From Chalara sp. BL73 (Eukaryota; Ascomycota; Leotiomycetes; Helotiales), in NCBI GenBank assembly GCA_918026815.1, contig CAKJVC010000014.1, positions 992,001 to 1,056,000 on the forward strand: DNA of 64,000 nt, written 5' to 3'. The notes beneath the pieces were generated by a model that was not told the DNA's origin, searched no databases, and was given only the letters and a program-made list of their open reading frames with translations. Each line of letters starts with the position of its first letter. Position 1 is the first letter of the stretch. Both the position numbers and the translations under genes were made by a program. Below are positions 1 through 17,200 of this stretch, one piece after another.

Positions 1-2092
1 GATGCTCTCGCCTGATAAAGATTCATTCCTGATGTCTAGTTGATCACTGTTGGAGATATAAAAACAGTTCGCTAGCCTCACCATTGCATACAAGAACCTT
101 TAATATATTTTCGTATTCTGATAGCTTTATATTTCATCCATAAGAGTGCTTATGATGTGGGAAGTATACCCTTTTGTTCATACTTGTTGGCGTTTTATGG
201 AATTGCTGGACAAGCAACGGATATCAACTTTGAGCTCTTATTGCTCTTATTACGGTAGAAAAATGAAACAGAAAACGATGAGAGTTGAAAGACATAAAAA
301 TAAGCCTAAATTCTCTTTTTTTTTTGGTATTTTAGGTATTAGATATTAGTAGGTTTTACCACAATTATGCACCGAACTGAAAATAGTTAGTGAGCCTTAT
401 CCGGAACAGGATCTAGCTTGAAATTGGTATATAAATCCAACCGTTGTGAAGAAGCGATCAAGACTGACGGTCATGCATAGGTGCAATATGCAAAAACGAA
501 ACTTTGACATCAGGACACGACCAAGATGGCGAAGAGTTGTGTCATGGATATTTCTCTGGGTAAGGAAGACGTGGTAATTCTCCATTGAGTTCTGCCAAGG
601 AATAGGACAATAAAAACACAGAATTGATATACTGACCTTCTTCTTGTTCTGTTCGCCATGTTATTGGATTCGTGGCAGTCTTTAAAGCCGATCCTTAAAT
701 TGCTCGCGGATCCGCCGTGAGTTATTCAAAGTTTAGTAAAGTGAGGTTACCGCAGGTGTGCCCTAGCTTTGTCCAGATAACCTCACGCAGCCTCCCAATG
801 ATTATGTTAATTCCTACTTATCGTCCATTCACTTACTATGTTCGTTGAAGTTATACCCAAACTACCTCCCGCTCTCCTTCACTTTTCATGACCATGGCCA
901 CCTCTCAGCATCTGTGATGCCAGAACATCCCACATTGCTTGTCTACACGCGCTCATACTCTAACGGTGAAAGTTGATTCCTGAGCAGAGCACTCAGAAAT
1001 CGAATCTCTGACGTACTCACAGCGATGCGCGAACAGTCGGAGCAAAGATACAAAGCAACTCCAACTTTATTTATCATATCCTTCTATGCTGAGACCAAAT
1101 ATCTATATGCTACCCGCAATACTCTTAGAAGATACAAGTATACTACGTAGCGGATATGGAGGGATGAGCTCGAATGTCACTTAGACCATGATTGAAAAGG
1201 ATAGGAAGTAGGAGGCTTTCACAGGACGGGCATACATGAAGATGGAATTTTACGTGCAGGCGCAGGTGGATTACGTGAGAGTCTTGCGTCTAGCACGCAG
1301 GTCATCGTAGCTTTCGATGCGCAGTAAACAATAATTCATTTCATTTGGGTCTCTGGACCCTTAAAAGTTGCTAAAGATTGCCACTTATCGCCTTCAGCAT
1401 GCTGCTTCACTTCAAGCATTTAAATCCTATAGCAGTGGTTTTTCTCCGGCGTCTTGGTGTGCCTCCTTCTATCTAATATCTACGCCCAAAAGCACGTTGA
1501 CTAGATACGCCAGCTGGGGGAAGGGGGGGAACTAGCGATGCAGAAAAGCTTAGGGCCACCTGGCCATATGGCCAATAAGTCAACTTCTGGAGGACTAATC
1601 GGGGATAACAAAAAGGGCAGCAGAAGCGGAGACAGGTCCCGGTTTCGAACAACGCCCGGCTTACCCTGTATGTGCAGATTCACAGTTCGTGAACGTGACT
1701 GACTAGGCGGCAGCATTGTACGATAAAGCTTACGTTCTCATGAATGACCACAGTCCAAGATGACAAATATGGCGTGAAACTTAATGATGGTGATATAACA
1801 CAATATATTTACATAGCTCTAGTCTTGTCTTTCATGCATCGTGAATCTTCCACTCAAAGTTTCTAAACCTGGCGATACTCAATCCCGGTAATTGCGACAC
1901 CGGATACACCACCTCTGTTTCTTCGCTTTGGTAGTGCTGTTCCGGAATTCGGAGACGGGCTTTTGAAGCATTCCCGTGATTGTTTCTTCTGTCATCGTTG
2001 GCTCAGTAATCATGTTATCCTGGCCTAATTCAGCAGTAAACGAGCTCAAGATTTCCGGCAGATTGTTTCTTGGATCCAGGCATATGCATGTG
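1..2092. other. Intergenic, no gene recognised
   Basis: Only short, unrelated open frames occur here, and none carries a recognisable domain or a believable set of splice sites. The stretch next to 2093 is the 3' flank of the complex I assembly factor gene. I see no RNA gene or clear repeat. Confidence 0.6.
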
Positions 2093-2772
2093 TCATCTCT
2101 TGGCTGCAGTAAGATTCCCATCCCAGCTTTGCGGTTGCCACTCCTCACTCGGCCCTCTTCTTGCTTGTTTCCAAGGATCATCAGCTTGCTTCACCACCTC
2201 CGGTCTTTTTGCTCCTGATGCCTCGCCGACCTGCTGACGTGTCGCGTTTGAGTTCTTTGCTGCCACACCTCCCATCTTGTTCGACACAGCCACATCTTGT
2301 TCGCCAATCTCCCCTCTCTCCAGATCTCGGGGAAGCGACACCCTCGCTTGCTTAGGCTTCTCCAAGAAGCTGTCTTTCGCCTCCCATCTTGCATCTGCTT
2401 GCGCGGCCAGTACTTTCAAGTTGCGCTGCCTTATCACGTCCATAGTCTGCTCCTGTATGCTAGGGGGTTCCTGCCGCACATGCTTGAGCCATTGATGCCA
2501 TTGCGGGCTAATGTTCACTTCACTGTAGTGCGTGCCGGATGGATATTCAGCTATGCGTCGCATGCGATGTCTATGTGAGTTCAGCTGGTCGCGGAACTCC
2601 CAGAAAGTGTTGCCATGAAGATCCAGTCCTATGAGATGTGTTAAGAGGGATGCGGGGACAAGGGTGGCGGCAGACGCATACCCACTAGGAAACGCTTTCG
2701 CCAGGGAAGATGTAGTGACTTCCATTTGTACCAGGCTTTCCGGAATGCGCTGGGAGGTTTGGGGGACGCCAT
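2093..2772 (-). CDS. Complex I assembly factor, NDUFAF2 / 17.2 kDa-subunit family
   Basis: Two exons, 2772-2682 and 2628-2093, give 208 residues. The start MASPKPPSAFRKAW lies in exon 1, and the join after FLVG (donor GTATGC, acceptor CATAG) restores FLVGLDLHGNTFWEF. The family signature is clear: a basic Trp-rich start (AWYKWKSLHLPWRKRF), GNTFWEF, RMRRI.EYP..THYSEV and SPQWHQWLKH, followed by PPS. The C-terminal half is charged low complexity ending DPWKQAR.GPSEEWQPQSWDG. Proteins of this family (mimitin/NDUFAF2, paralogous to NDUFA12) act in the mitochondrial matrix in late assembly of respiratory complex I. Fungal members carry such a long, variable tail. An open frame continues upstream of exon 2 inside the intron and gives a false alternative N-terminus. 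The structural subunit NDUFA12 is the alternative, but the long tail favours the assembly factor. Confidence 0.85.
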
Positions 2773-4616
2773 ATTGGCTGTTGATCTTGCTTGGAGGTAG
2801 CCCGAGACTTCAATGTCGTGAGCCGGAGAAAATGCTCGGTACCTTAAGCGAGTGGCAAATAGCTACGCGCGATCAGGTGACTGGTCCGAATAGGAAAGTT
2901 AACGGTCTAATTTCGACTTGATCTTGCGCACATTTCATGTCAGTATTTTTAGAAGTTATTGCTCATCAATGTGCAGCCAAATAGCCAGCAATCCCTATCC
3001 GATTTCGGACATCTTCAGTTCTACTGTGCAACACATCACTCGTCGCTCATCTCCATTTCCATGGAAAGAAATGTATTACCGGCACCCACTACACTGTCTA
3101 TCACTCAGTCATATCATACTATGAATAGAACATTCAATAATTCAATACTTGTCTCAGCCCATGAGCACATCATGAATTCTTCCCGGCTCCTTTGCTGCAA
3201 CAAAGCATATAACCATGTCTCGTCAGTATGTCGAGTACGATACCGGATAGGCCCTCAATGACATCAGACCCCTCACCCCACACACGGCGATCAGCATTGT
3301 TTCCATCCAAAGACCCAACAGCCGCCCGTACGAGCCGAAGTATCACATCTCAGCACATACGTTGCATAGTCTTTACACATCCAAACCGGTTATTCTTGCA
3401 TCAATACGTTGGTGAAAACCTGAAAGGAGAGTCAGTCGTTAGGCCCGCGGAGGTAAGAATGCTTGCCGATCTCTTAGCCAAAGTTGGCTTCCATGTGCCA
3501 AGCCTATGGAACGTCAATGGAAGGCCTATAGAAGGATGATGAAAAGCATTATTAATTGGCGGGAGAAATTCGGCTCGGCTGGGATGACGGGGGATGACGG
3601 AGGATGTCGGCTTAACGCAAGTCCTGGGATACCGTTTCGGGCTATGAGCCAAAAGCCGACGAAAGAATTTTGCTGTGGCTTGTGGGAGGTAACATTGAAC
3701 GGGAAGTTAGAGAGACCGCATTTGAAAATAGAATGTGCTAGGCGGCTGTAGGAGATTCTCGAAGGTAAAGGGGAAACCTTTTCCTGAAAGACACCGAATT
3801 TTGTCCACGGTATGCCACCCTCTCGATATATTCATATTACCTGCGCTGTGGCTTCGTGGTAGTTGGGGAGCAATAGCATCTTCTTTAGGTAAGGTCCACA
3901 TATCAAAATGCCAGAGCTGCTGAGGACTTGCATTTGTCACAAGCAGGATGTCAAGCTGTGGCTCACCCCTTTCATCTGGCTGTGTGTGGCTTGAAGAGAT
4001 TTTTGCAGTCTGATTCACCAAGAGTCATGTCTGCATTGCGTATTAACCGGGACTGTCAGACCCGTTGAGGTGCAAGATCTGCACGTACTCAGCCACGGTC
4101 AAGGGTTTCTCCGGGTCACGGATTAAGGTTTTTTTTAGGGCCTAGATCTGCAACAGAAATGGCCAAAGGGAAGCGCCAACTGGTTTTCAGGGTCCAAAAG
4201 GGCTGAAATAATCGATCGTGGGGTAAAGCAAGAAACACGTGGCTCGTGTGTCTTCGCTTTTGACTATCAGCCCTTCATGGATAGAGCCTCAAAGGACCTG
4301 CGACCACTTGTATACCTCATTCATGCCTTGCAAGCACTGGTGCGCTTGCGTTCCATTTCCTCTTTTCGACCATTGCTGAAACTTAACCAGCTGGTTTGTC
4401 ATCTGCTTGCTCAGTATACGTAGCCACATTCCCGGAAATCCGATACGACCGATGGACAACTCCACTACGAGGGAGGGTATCTCGTGATGATTCCAGGTAG
4501 CAATGTAAACAATTTATAAGCACTTATTAATAAGAAAAATGAAAGAGTAATGGATAATGTGGAGGGTGCCGCGGCGCTTTTGTGCTTGCCGATGGCTCTA
4601 GGTCTGATGCCCAGAC

Positions 4617-4880
4617 TTGTATATGGCTGCTAAGCTGACTGTTCCGGAATGCTTCTTTATTACTATCTACGTGGCTTCGAGGCTTGGGGTCCCCTTTGTT
4701 CTGGCTGACAAAGATACACCAGCACTTCGTATGGCTCGGATATTAGGTCAGCAGTTTATTACATTTTCCTACTCTGGAGACGTCCGGACCGTGAGGATTT
4801 TTTTACATATGAATGAGGAGATATTTCGGGAACTGAGGAGAGCACAGAGTCTCAGTGATGGTAAAGCAAAGAATGACTAA
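4617..4880 (+). pseudogene. Unrecognised coding-like fragment
   Basis: An open frame of about 87 codons has natural-looking composition (it contains GVPFVLADKDTPALRMARIL) but begins at a non-ATG codon. It has no clear splice partner on either side, and the next few hundred bases are interrupted in all frames. I do not recognise the family. It may be a decayed remnant, an exon of a gene I failed to assemble, or chance. Confidence 0.2.
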
Positions 4881-5811
4881 TCTGATTCATGGCTGAGGAA
4901 GTCCGGCAACGCAGTCCAGCTGTTCTACATTCAGCAAGTGCATTGCCTGCAGCGTATGCGGTGCTGGACCAGCCCAGCATGCAACATTCGTGCATCTGAT
5001 CGAGGAACCGGTAGAGCAGATTCTTCAGCCACAGCTCTACCGCGCAACGGTAGCATCTTCTCCGACACATGAATATTTGGTGGGGGGTACCGATGCAGAT
5101 CCGGATGCGTATTCCATATATGCGATCGCATAGCAGCCCATCTGACAGGAGGCTTCCAGATCTCAACAAGTGGCGGAGCTATTCATAGTCTGGCCAGAGC
5201 GTTGGGTGCGATATACGGGCCCACCGAGTCAGAACTTTAAAGGGCGGGGCAAGCAGCAACGGGAGGCTCTGATTGGCTGCTGTGGAAGGGATGGATACAG
5301 CACAGCCTCTGTCAAGAAAACGAAAGGTCGTCAAGCGAGGTGTCGATCGCATGACAAATTGGGATAATCTCCACTTTTCTTTGTACCCATCGCACCAGCC
5401 ACGGGGTTGATACTAAGCCTAAAACAGAAACTATACCCAAAGAGGCTTGATTCTACCCTTGCAAGATATATGTCATCGCTGTCCCCGAAAGACAAGGGTC
5501 TGCAGTGAAGAGGTGTGCAACAAATTTATGCAGGTGCGTGCCGGCCAATATGGGTCGGGTGTTGAAGGGAGGTTAAAGAAGTATATCTCATGAGTCTCCC
5601 AAATATTTTTTCCTCCCTCATAAATGTTAAATCCGAGCACACGAACGGAAAACAGACACGAGATTTAACTCCCCCACATTCGTTCAGCAGCAGCCTAGGC
5701 AAAGAAGAAGGATCATCTGATCAAGATATCAGTCATCACCACTCACCAGCATTCCATATTTAACGGCTACCCGTTCGACTCAGACACGCACCATAACTCC
5801 CGCCTACTCCA

Positions 5812-5846
5812 TATAAAGACTGGGTCCGTTCGCCACCCTATATAAA
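5812..5846 (+). promoter_or_regulatory. Two TATA-like boxes before the C2H2 gene
   Basis: ATATAAAG (TATAAA at 5812-5817) and TATATAAA (5839-5846) lie 53 and 26 bp before the ATG at 5865, in similar local context. The distal one is better placed for a transcript that includes this ATG. If only the proximal one is used, transcription would start close to or inside the predicted start. Confidence 0.4.
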
Positions 5847-5864
5847 GTCGACTCCTCCTCTACT

Positions 5865-7931
5865 ATGCTAGCTTCTCAAACCCAGATATACCATCCAAAG
5901 CGTTCATATTTCTACCAACCTCCTCAGTACACTTCAACCATCAACACAATACCTCAATCACAATCACAACAGTGGTCATCAGCAGCCACGGCGACCATTC
6001 CATCCCCAGCACTCTCGCATTACAGCGACGTCACCACGGCAAACGACGTGTATACCTTTGGGACGGACGAGCCTTTGTTTGACTTCCAATCTCAGCAACA
6101 ATATAAAAAATACAACCCGACCTCGTCGCAGATACTGATGCAGTCTGAGCACGCAAACAACTGGCTTTCACACGGTGGCCAACTGACGCCGACTTCGACG
6201 ACTCGAGCTGCACACCACCGCGAATCCTCCCTCTCATCCTTGGGATCCGCCGGCCCCTCCTCCCCATACCCAAACAACACTTCCAATCCTCAGGTGGCTG
6301 GTGATATCTACCATGAATATCACGATTACCAGCAACCATCGTCGAAACCATTAACGCCCGTTCACACACCTTCTCAAGAGCAATTCTTGAACCCACATTA
6401 CGCCAACTTCTACCCTAATACCAATTTCGTATACAACATGGGAGGGCATGATGGGTCGTCTGTACCAAAGTCAAGTGGGACTAGCAACGCGGACCTGATG
6501 CCTGCGCCGGAGTTCAAGAACGAGTATATCAATCACTCGGGCAGGCCGTCAATTGCCTCCGTGGCAAGTCATGACTCACCGTCTACGCCACCAGTATACG
6601 AAGTTGAGGAAAGGCAGCGAAATGGTGAGAACTCTACGAACGTTGATTTATGGTTGAACACATACTTACTACCATATGACGGTACAGCATACGCAAACCA
6701 ACCTCCAAAACTCAACCGAACCATGACCGACGTTTACGGAGATGAGCTCTACAACCCGAACCTGATCATTACATCTGCTCCTCCTACATCATTGGCGCCT
6801 GCTGCAGCGACCCTCTCCCCTCAAAATGATGTGTTCATGCAAAGACTTCAGGCCGCAAACAGCCAACACGTCAACTCCGCGACTTCACAGACGCCTCTGA
6901 TGATCCCTCCTCGCGAACGATCACCGTTTCGCAAAGGATCGCCTCTTGCGCCAACGGGGAACAGCTTTGCAGGATCGAGATTTGGTACTGCGTCACACCA
7001 ACGTGAGCAGCTGAAGATGGAGAACGATGCGCAGGCGCTTCGTCAACAGTTGGCAAGGACATCTTCAGAACAATCGAGACCCCAGACAATATCTCCAAAG
7101 GATGTGGATCTGGTCTACCGTGAGAACGATGAGGATTCAAGCATGCCATTGTTCCCACGGCAGCAACAGCAATCACCTACGGTCTACCGACAGCAACCAC
7201 CCAGTTCTCAGGAAGCAAACGAGTTGGACGATGTCGCATCACAGCATAGTTTCCACAGCATGGCTACAAGCAGACGGGAAAGCTCTTCACAATACTCAAA
7301 CGCATCACAGGGCACTCAGCAAGGTTTTAATTTCACACCGGCTTCTGTTGCTGGATCTGTTCGACAGATACCTCAGCAATACCCATTTGTTCCGGGCAAT
7401 CGCCGCAAGCCCAGCAGTCTTTCTGAGCAATTCACTCCTGGCCTGCAGTCGATGGAGTCGAGTAGCAGCGAGTTCACGCCCGACAACGACATCAAGAAGC
7501 CTGCTAGCGCCACCGCAGACACCGGCACATATACTTGCACGTATCACGGTTGTACACTACGATTCGAGACGCCGGCAAAGCTTCAGCGACACAAACGTGA
7601 AGGGCATCGAAACTCGGCATCATTGATCGCCGGTGGGGAAGAGGGCGGCATGACCTCATCAGTGCTTCGCAATACCCAGAACGGACCCCACAAATGCGAG
7701 CGCATCAACCCCTCCACCGGTAAACCCTGCAACACCATCTTCTCACGACCCTACGATCTCACCCGTCATGAAGACACCATCCACAATGCGCGAAAGCAAA
7801 AGGTTCGCTGTCACTTGTGCACCGAGGAGAAGACCTTTAGCAGGAATGATGCACTCACGAGGCATTTCCGTGTCTGCCATCCTGATCACCCTGAGCTGCA
7901 CAAGACGAGACGCCGGGCTGGTCGAGACTGA
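5865..7931 (+). CDS. C2H2 zinc-finger transcription factor, Rpn4-like
   Basis: A single uninterrupted frame of 688 residues. The first ~550 residues are Ser/Thr/Pro/Gln-rich and probably disordered, as in activation regions. Three C2H2 fingers close the protein: about residue 555 (CTYHGC...HKREGH), about 609 (a long-linker finger, CERINPSTGKPC...HEDTIH) and about 648 (CHLC...HFRVCH), then a basic tail (KTRRRAGRD). The second finger with its NPSTGKPCNTIFSRPYDLTRHEDTIHN-type sequence is typical of filamentous-fungal proteins annotated as Rpn4-like C2H2 factors. Yeast Rpn4 activates proteasome genes through PACE elements; the same role here is inference from family resemblance. A nuclear location is expected. 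The start is the only upstream ATG near the promoter, and no intron signal interrupts the frame. The specific name could be wrong; the zinc-finger class is certain. Confidence 0.8.
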   Translation: MLASQTQIYHPKRSYFYQPPQYTSTINTIPQSQSQQWSSAATATIPSPALSHYSDVTTANDVYTFGTDEPLFDFQSQQQYKKYNPTSSQILMQSEHANNWLSHGGQLTPTSTTRAAHHRESSLSSLGSAGPSSPYPNNTSNPQVAGDIYHEYHDYQQPSSKPLTPVHTPSQEQFLNPHYANFYPNTNFVYNMGGHDGSSVPKSSGTSNADLMPAPEFKNEYINHSGRPSIASVASHDSPSTPPVYEVEERQRNGENSTNVDLWLNTYLLPYDGTAYANQPPKLNRTMTDVYGDELYNPNLIITSAPPTSLAPAAATLSPQNDVFMQRLQAANSQHVNSATSQTPLMIPPRERSPFRKGSPLAPTGNSFAGSRFGTASHQREQLKMENDAQALRQQLARTSSEQSRPQTISPKDVDLVYRENDEDSSMPLFPRQQQQSPTVYRQQPPSSQEANELDDVASQHSFHSMATSRRESSSQYSNASQGTQQGFNFTPASVAGSVRQIPQQYPFVPGNRRKPSSLSEQFTPGLQSMESSSSEFTPDNDIKKPASATADTGTYTCTYHGCTLRFETPAKLQRHKREGHRNSASLIAGGEEGGMTSSVLRNTQNGPHKCERINPSTGKPCNTIFSRPYDLTRHEDTIHNARKQKVRCHLCTEEKTFSRNDALTRHFRVCHPDHPELHKTRRRAGRD

Positions 7932-9859
7932 GCCGCTGGAGACGCCGAAATGAGCCACACCCTTCCAGAACACTCGAAACATGTCGATGTCCGGCACCAT
8001 AAAGCATTAAAAAAAAAAGGCGGGAAGGATTTTTTAGCTTCCTGATTTTTTTCTTCTTGCATATGATGGTGTATGGGGTGTATGGGGTTGTGGTTTGTTC
8101 ATTTAGCAGGGAGCTAGAGTTATTCCTACAGGCCCAGAACGGCAGCCCCGGACTCTCTCGGAGTGGGCGATGGGCACAGCCAAAACGGGATCCATCCTTC
8201 CGAAGTTTGACAAGCATACAAGCCTTTTTTTTTTTTTTTTTAAAGAAAAAAAAAGTGCAAGAATAACCCCGCTCTTCCTGATTCGCCAATATTTTGTTGC
8301 CTCAGGTATTCACGGGAGAGGGTGGAGTGTTCCATTCTTCACACAAGAACAGCCATGAGATACAATGACATCACGAAAAACGAAAACACATTCCTTCAGC
8401 CATTCAGGGAGTCATGAGCGCATCAACCACACAAGACTTCGGTTATGCTTCCCGGTTTTCCATACAACTTGTATCTTACTTCTCTTACAATATCATCATG
8501 ATGATTTCACTAGGGGCGTGGCGTCATGGCAAGCCACTGTGTGCTGGCAGCTGTCCTTTTTTTTTTTTGGCACTCTTATTCATTTGGGCCGGATTCATGA
8601 TTTCTTGGAATTTTTGGGTAGCGTGGAGCGATGGAGCCAAGTCATGAGACCCCATGTATTTTTTCTACTTCTGACATACCTATGTTTACTTTTACAATTT
8701 TTTTAATTGGTTGATGAGAAAAAAGCGGTTATGTGTACGAATGAATGAAAAAAAAGATTGTACAGAATTTCCTTGGTTGTCAGATTGGTGGGTGGAAAGG
8801 GAAAAGGGAACACAGGCATGAGACTACACTAGAATGTATACCTCTTTTTCTTTACTCTCGAGCTAGAATGTAGACGTCTGGACGTCCTTGGAATATGTAT
8901 ATGAGTCAAAATATCTGAAATAAAGTTTTACATGATACAGACATTGCTCACCTAGCTCTTTTGTGACCATATCTTTCGATCTGACACTCCATAATCATTT
9001 GGCTTGTTGTCTCGCATGAATGAACATGCCATTATGCTGAACATTTCACTTTTTTGCTAAAACATCTCGCTATACCGAACACCCCACTGACCATCCCACC
9101 CTACCAAATAACCCCACTATACCAAAACATCCCACAACCAAAGTGCGATCTCCAAATCATACGACAAGTCTCTCTCCTCTCCATCACGACCCTCATCCTC
9201 CTCCTCCACCTCCCTTTCCTCACCCACAACCAAGCCATAAAAGGAAATACGCCTCCCTCCCCTAGATCCGACCGCGCAACCGCAACCCCACCCCCAACCC
9301 CACCCCAAATCCGGGCTCTCCATAAACGCGTATAATGTTTCCTGCTCCATTCGATTCTCAAACGCGATTAGAAATGCCTGACCTTCGGTCTATGTGCGTC
9401 CTCGGCGATTTCCTCGCGAGGCTTGTAAACGAGATGAGTGGATGAGTGAGCGAGCGAATGAACGGGGCTGATATCCGCGCTCGCTGAATCGCGATATGAA
9501 GGGTTTGTCATGGAAAGTGTGGGGATGAGAGGGAGAGGGAAAGGGAAAGAGGATATTCCGGCTACGGATAGGGGGATAGCGGAGGGGTTTGTACGAGGAT
9601 TGGGTATAGAGGGGGAGATGTTGGCTTTCGTGTTGTGTGAGTACGGGGCGGGATGTAATGGGTGGTTTATCTATATACGCGAGAGATAGAGAAAGACACA
9701 AGATAGAAGCTCTTTGCATTCAATCACTATAAAATGCTAGATACCAAAGTGTACCATCCATACACTCATAACCACTCCGAGTTCCCATGGTTTAGCTATG
9801 GAAAACTGGTTCCCTTGTTGAAGATCCCTATATACCGCAGAAAATTCTTAATGGCGTTT
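7932..9859. other. 3' flanks of two convergent genes
   Basis: The C2H2 gene and AROM end towards each other across about 1.9 kb. There are long homopolymer runs, including a T-run followed closely by an A-run at about 8225-8255 that could fold as a hairpin, and a T-run near 8558. From 9050 to 9330 one strand is strongly C-rich. I see no gene. Confidence 0.6.
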
Positions 9860-15560
<5,701 letters not shown>

Positions 15561-17200
15561 TCAGGTCTTTGTTCGGGTAGCGAATCCCAAGCGTTTCCCA
15601 CCATAATCATGTACCACGAATAGTGCGTTCATGAACGGTGTCCCAAACAAAGCAAATTGAGACTCGCTCGTTGCTTGCAACGCTCCGTAGCAGTTCACCT
15701 TGTCTGACCCAAGTTCTGCAAATATGAAAGACTTCGAAGGCACAACTACCTTCACCTGGCCAATACCGAATGTGAAAGGGGGAAGTATTGATTTGCAGGG
15801 GAAACACCAGGATCCGTCAGACTGCTGGTATGCGCCAGCAACATCAGCATAATATTTCTTAACTATAGAAATGTACGGTTAGCAGCTTCCACATAAGTCA
15901 TATAGGCTGAGATAGTAAGGGATGCCATTATTCTGCATCTTGGCTTCATATGTGAGAAAGAAAGAAGCTTACTGATAGATTGTGGTAGCAAGACAACATT
16001 GGTGCCCGTGTCTGTCAGCACTGGAATGGACGTGGTGTTGTATGCACGTGAACCAATTGCGAAGCCAGACCAAAAGAAGGACCAATAGCCAGTAGCAGGA
16101 GCGTTTGGAACCGTTCTGACAGGAGCGTACGCAATACTTCCTGTGTACTTATTCGTGTCAATGTAGCCAAAGTCCATGGTTCCCACGCCATCGCGGACCA
16201 GGGCGACAGTGAAAACTTGCGCTATTAAAATTTAGACCTCATCCAACCCAAAAGAAGCTGTGTACTAACCGGCAAGGTTTCCAGGCGATAAAATGTAGTC
16301 CAGCCAAGTTTGCTGGGGATCAGGCGACTCCTGATCATAGACCCAAGTATTAAGACCCATGATTCCTAAGCAATGATGTTAGTAAACCATCTAACCATGA
16401 TCCTGAAGCATGCTCTTCACAACTTGCTATTCATTACGACATACCGTCAACAGCGGGAAGTGATGAGAAAGAGCCTCCAACATTCTGCGCGCATTCGACA
16501 GGCTGGCCACCAACGCCGATTTGAACACCATCCCCGTCTACATAAACAGTATCTAGCCAAACATTACCATACACTGAACCTGACGCGTAACCTATATTAA
16601 ACGACTGGCCTGTAAATTGTACGGCAGTGCTTGAGAGACTAGCGTTGTAATACCCTGATGCTCTGTGATTCTGTAGAAGAGATCGTGGCATTTGCCACGA
16701 CCATACCCAAAAGTCACCTGAGCCGGTATCGAAGATCAGGTAAAGAGTCTGTCCTGGTGTACCAACTCTTACTGGGAAGACAAACCTAGTATGATACCAC
16801 CGTCAGTAAGAGCATTCAGGAAGAATCCATACGAATCAGCTTGAACTCACTGTCCATTACTTCCAGAAACAGTTTGCCCATTAGCTCGGCGCTCAAGTGG
16901 TGACATTTTTTCTAGATCTCGTGCGCTCGGGCGATTCTCTATAGCCGTGGCAAGGCCCTTCGGCAGGGGAATTCTGTGTTTCAAAAAGGGTGCCGCATAG
17001 ACATCGAGTGTAGATACTTGTTTGCTGGTCCATTTTGGATTTTTGACCTGTGTAATTGACGATACTTTACTAGACGAAAATGATTGGCTGATAAACGTCC
17101 GCTGCGTTGAAATGACAGAACGAGTGCTTGGAAATGCCGTTGCAAGCGTAGAGAAGAGAAGGCATACTAAGATACAAAATTCAAAAGGAGCTGTGACCAT
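15561..17200 (-). CDS. Secreted pepsin-like aspartic protease (A1 family)
   Basis: Five exons, 17200-16851, 16785-16445, 16365-16270, 16221-15973 and 15862-15561, give 445 residues. A hydrophobic signal peptide (FEFCILVCLLFSTLATAFP) is followed by a propeptide of about 90 residues ending near a dibasic ERRANG site. The mature enzyme has both catalytic motifs: FDTGSGDFWVW (Asp near 136) and LTDTGTNVVLLP (Asp near 333), plus the flap-side pattern ASGSVYGNVWLDTV and the C-terminal FGTPFMNALFVVHDYGGKRLGFA. Enzymes of this kind (penicillopepsin/aspergillopepsin type) are acid endopeptidases secreted for nutrition or host interaction. The first catalytic Asp is rebuilt only by splicing exon 2 (acceptor CTAG, phase kept), which supports the model. 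There is no C-terminal GPI tail, so it is probably soluble. Exact substrate preference cannot be read from sequence. Confidence 0.93.

Larger units (their letters stand above)
2773..5864. other. Intergenic between divergent genes
   Basis: About 3.1 kb separates the complex I assembly factor (minus) from the C2H2 regulator (plus), so both promoters should lie here. Apart from the weak open frame at 4617-4880, listed separately, the open frames are short and show no known motif. The last 500 bp are the presumed promoter and leader of the zinc-finger gene. Confidence 0.5.

Noticed and set aside
7027..7626. 199-codon plus-strand frame inside the C2H2 gene
   Set aside because: A shadow of the zinc-finger gene in another frame with low-complexity composition.
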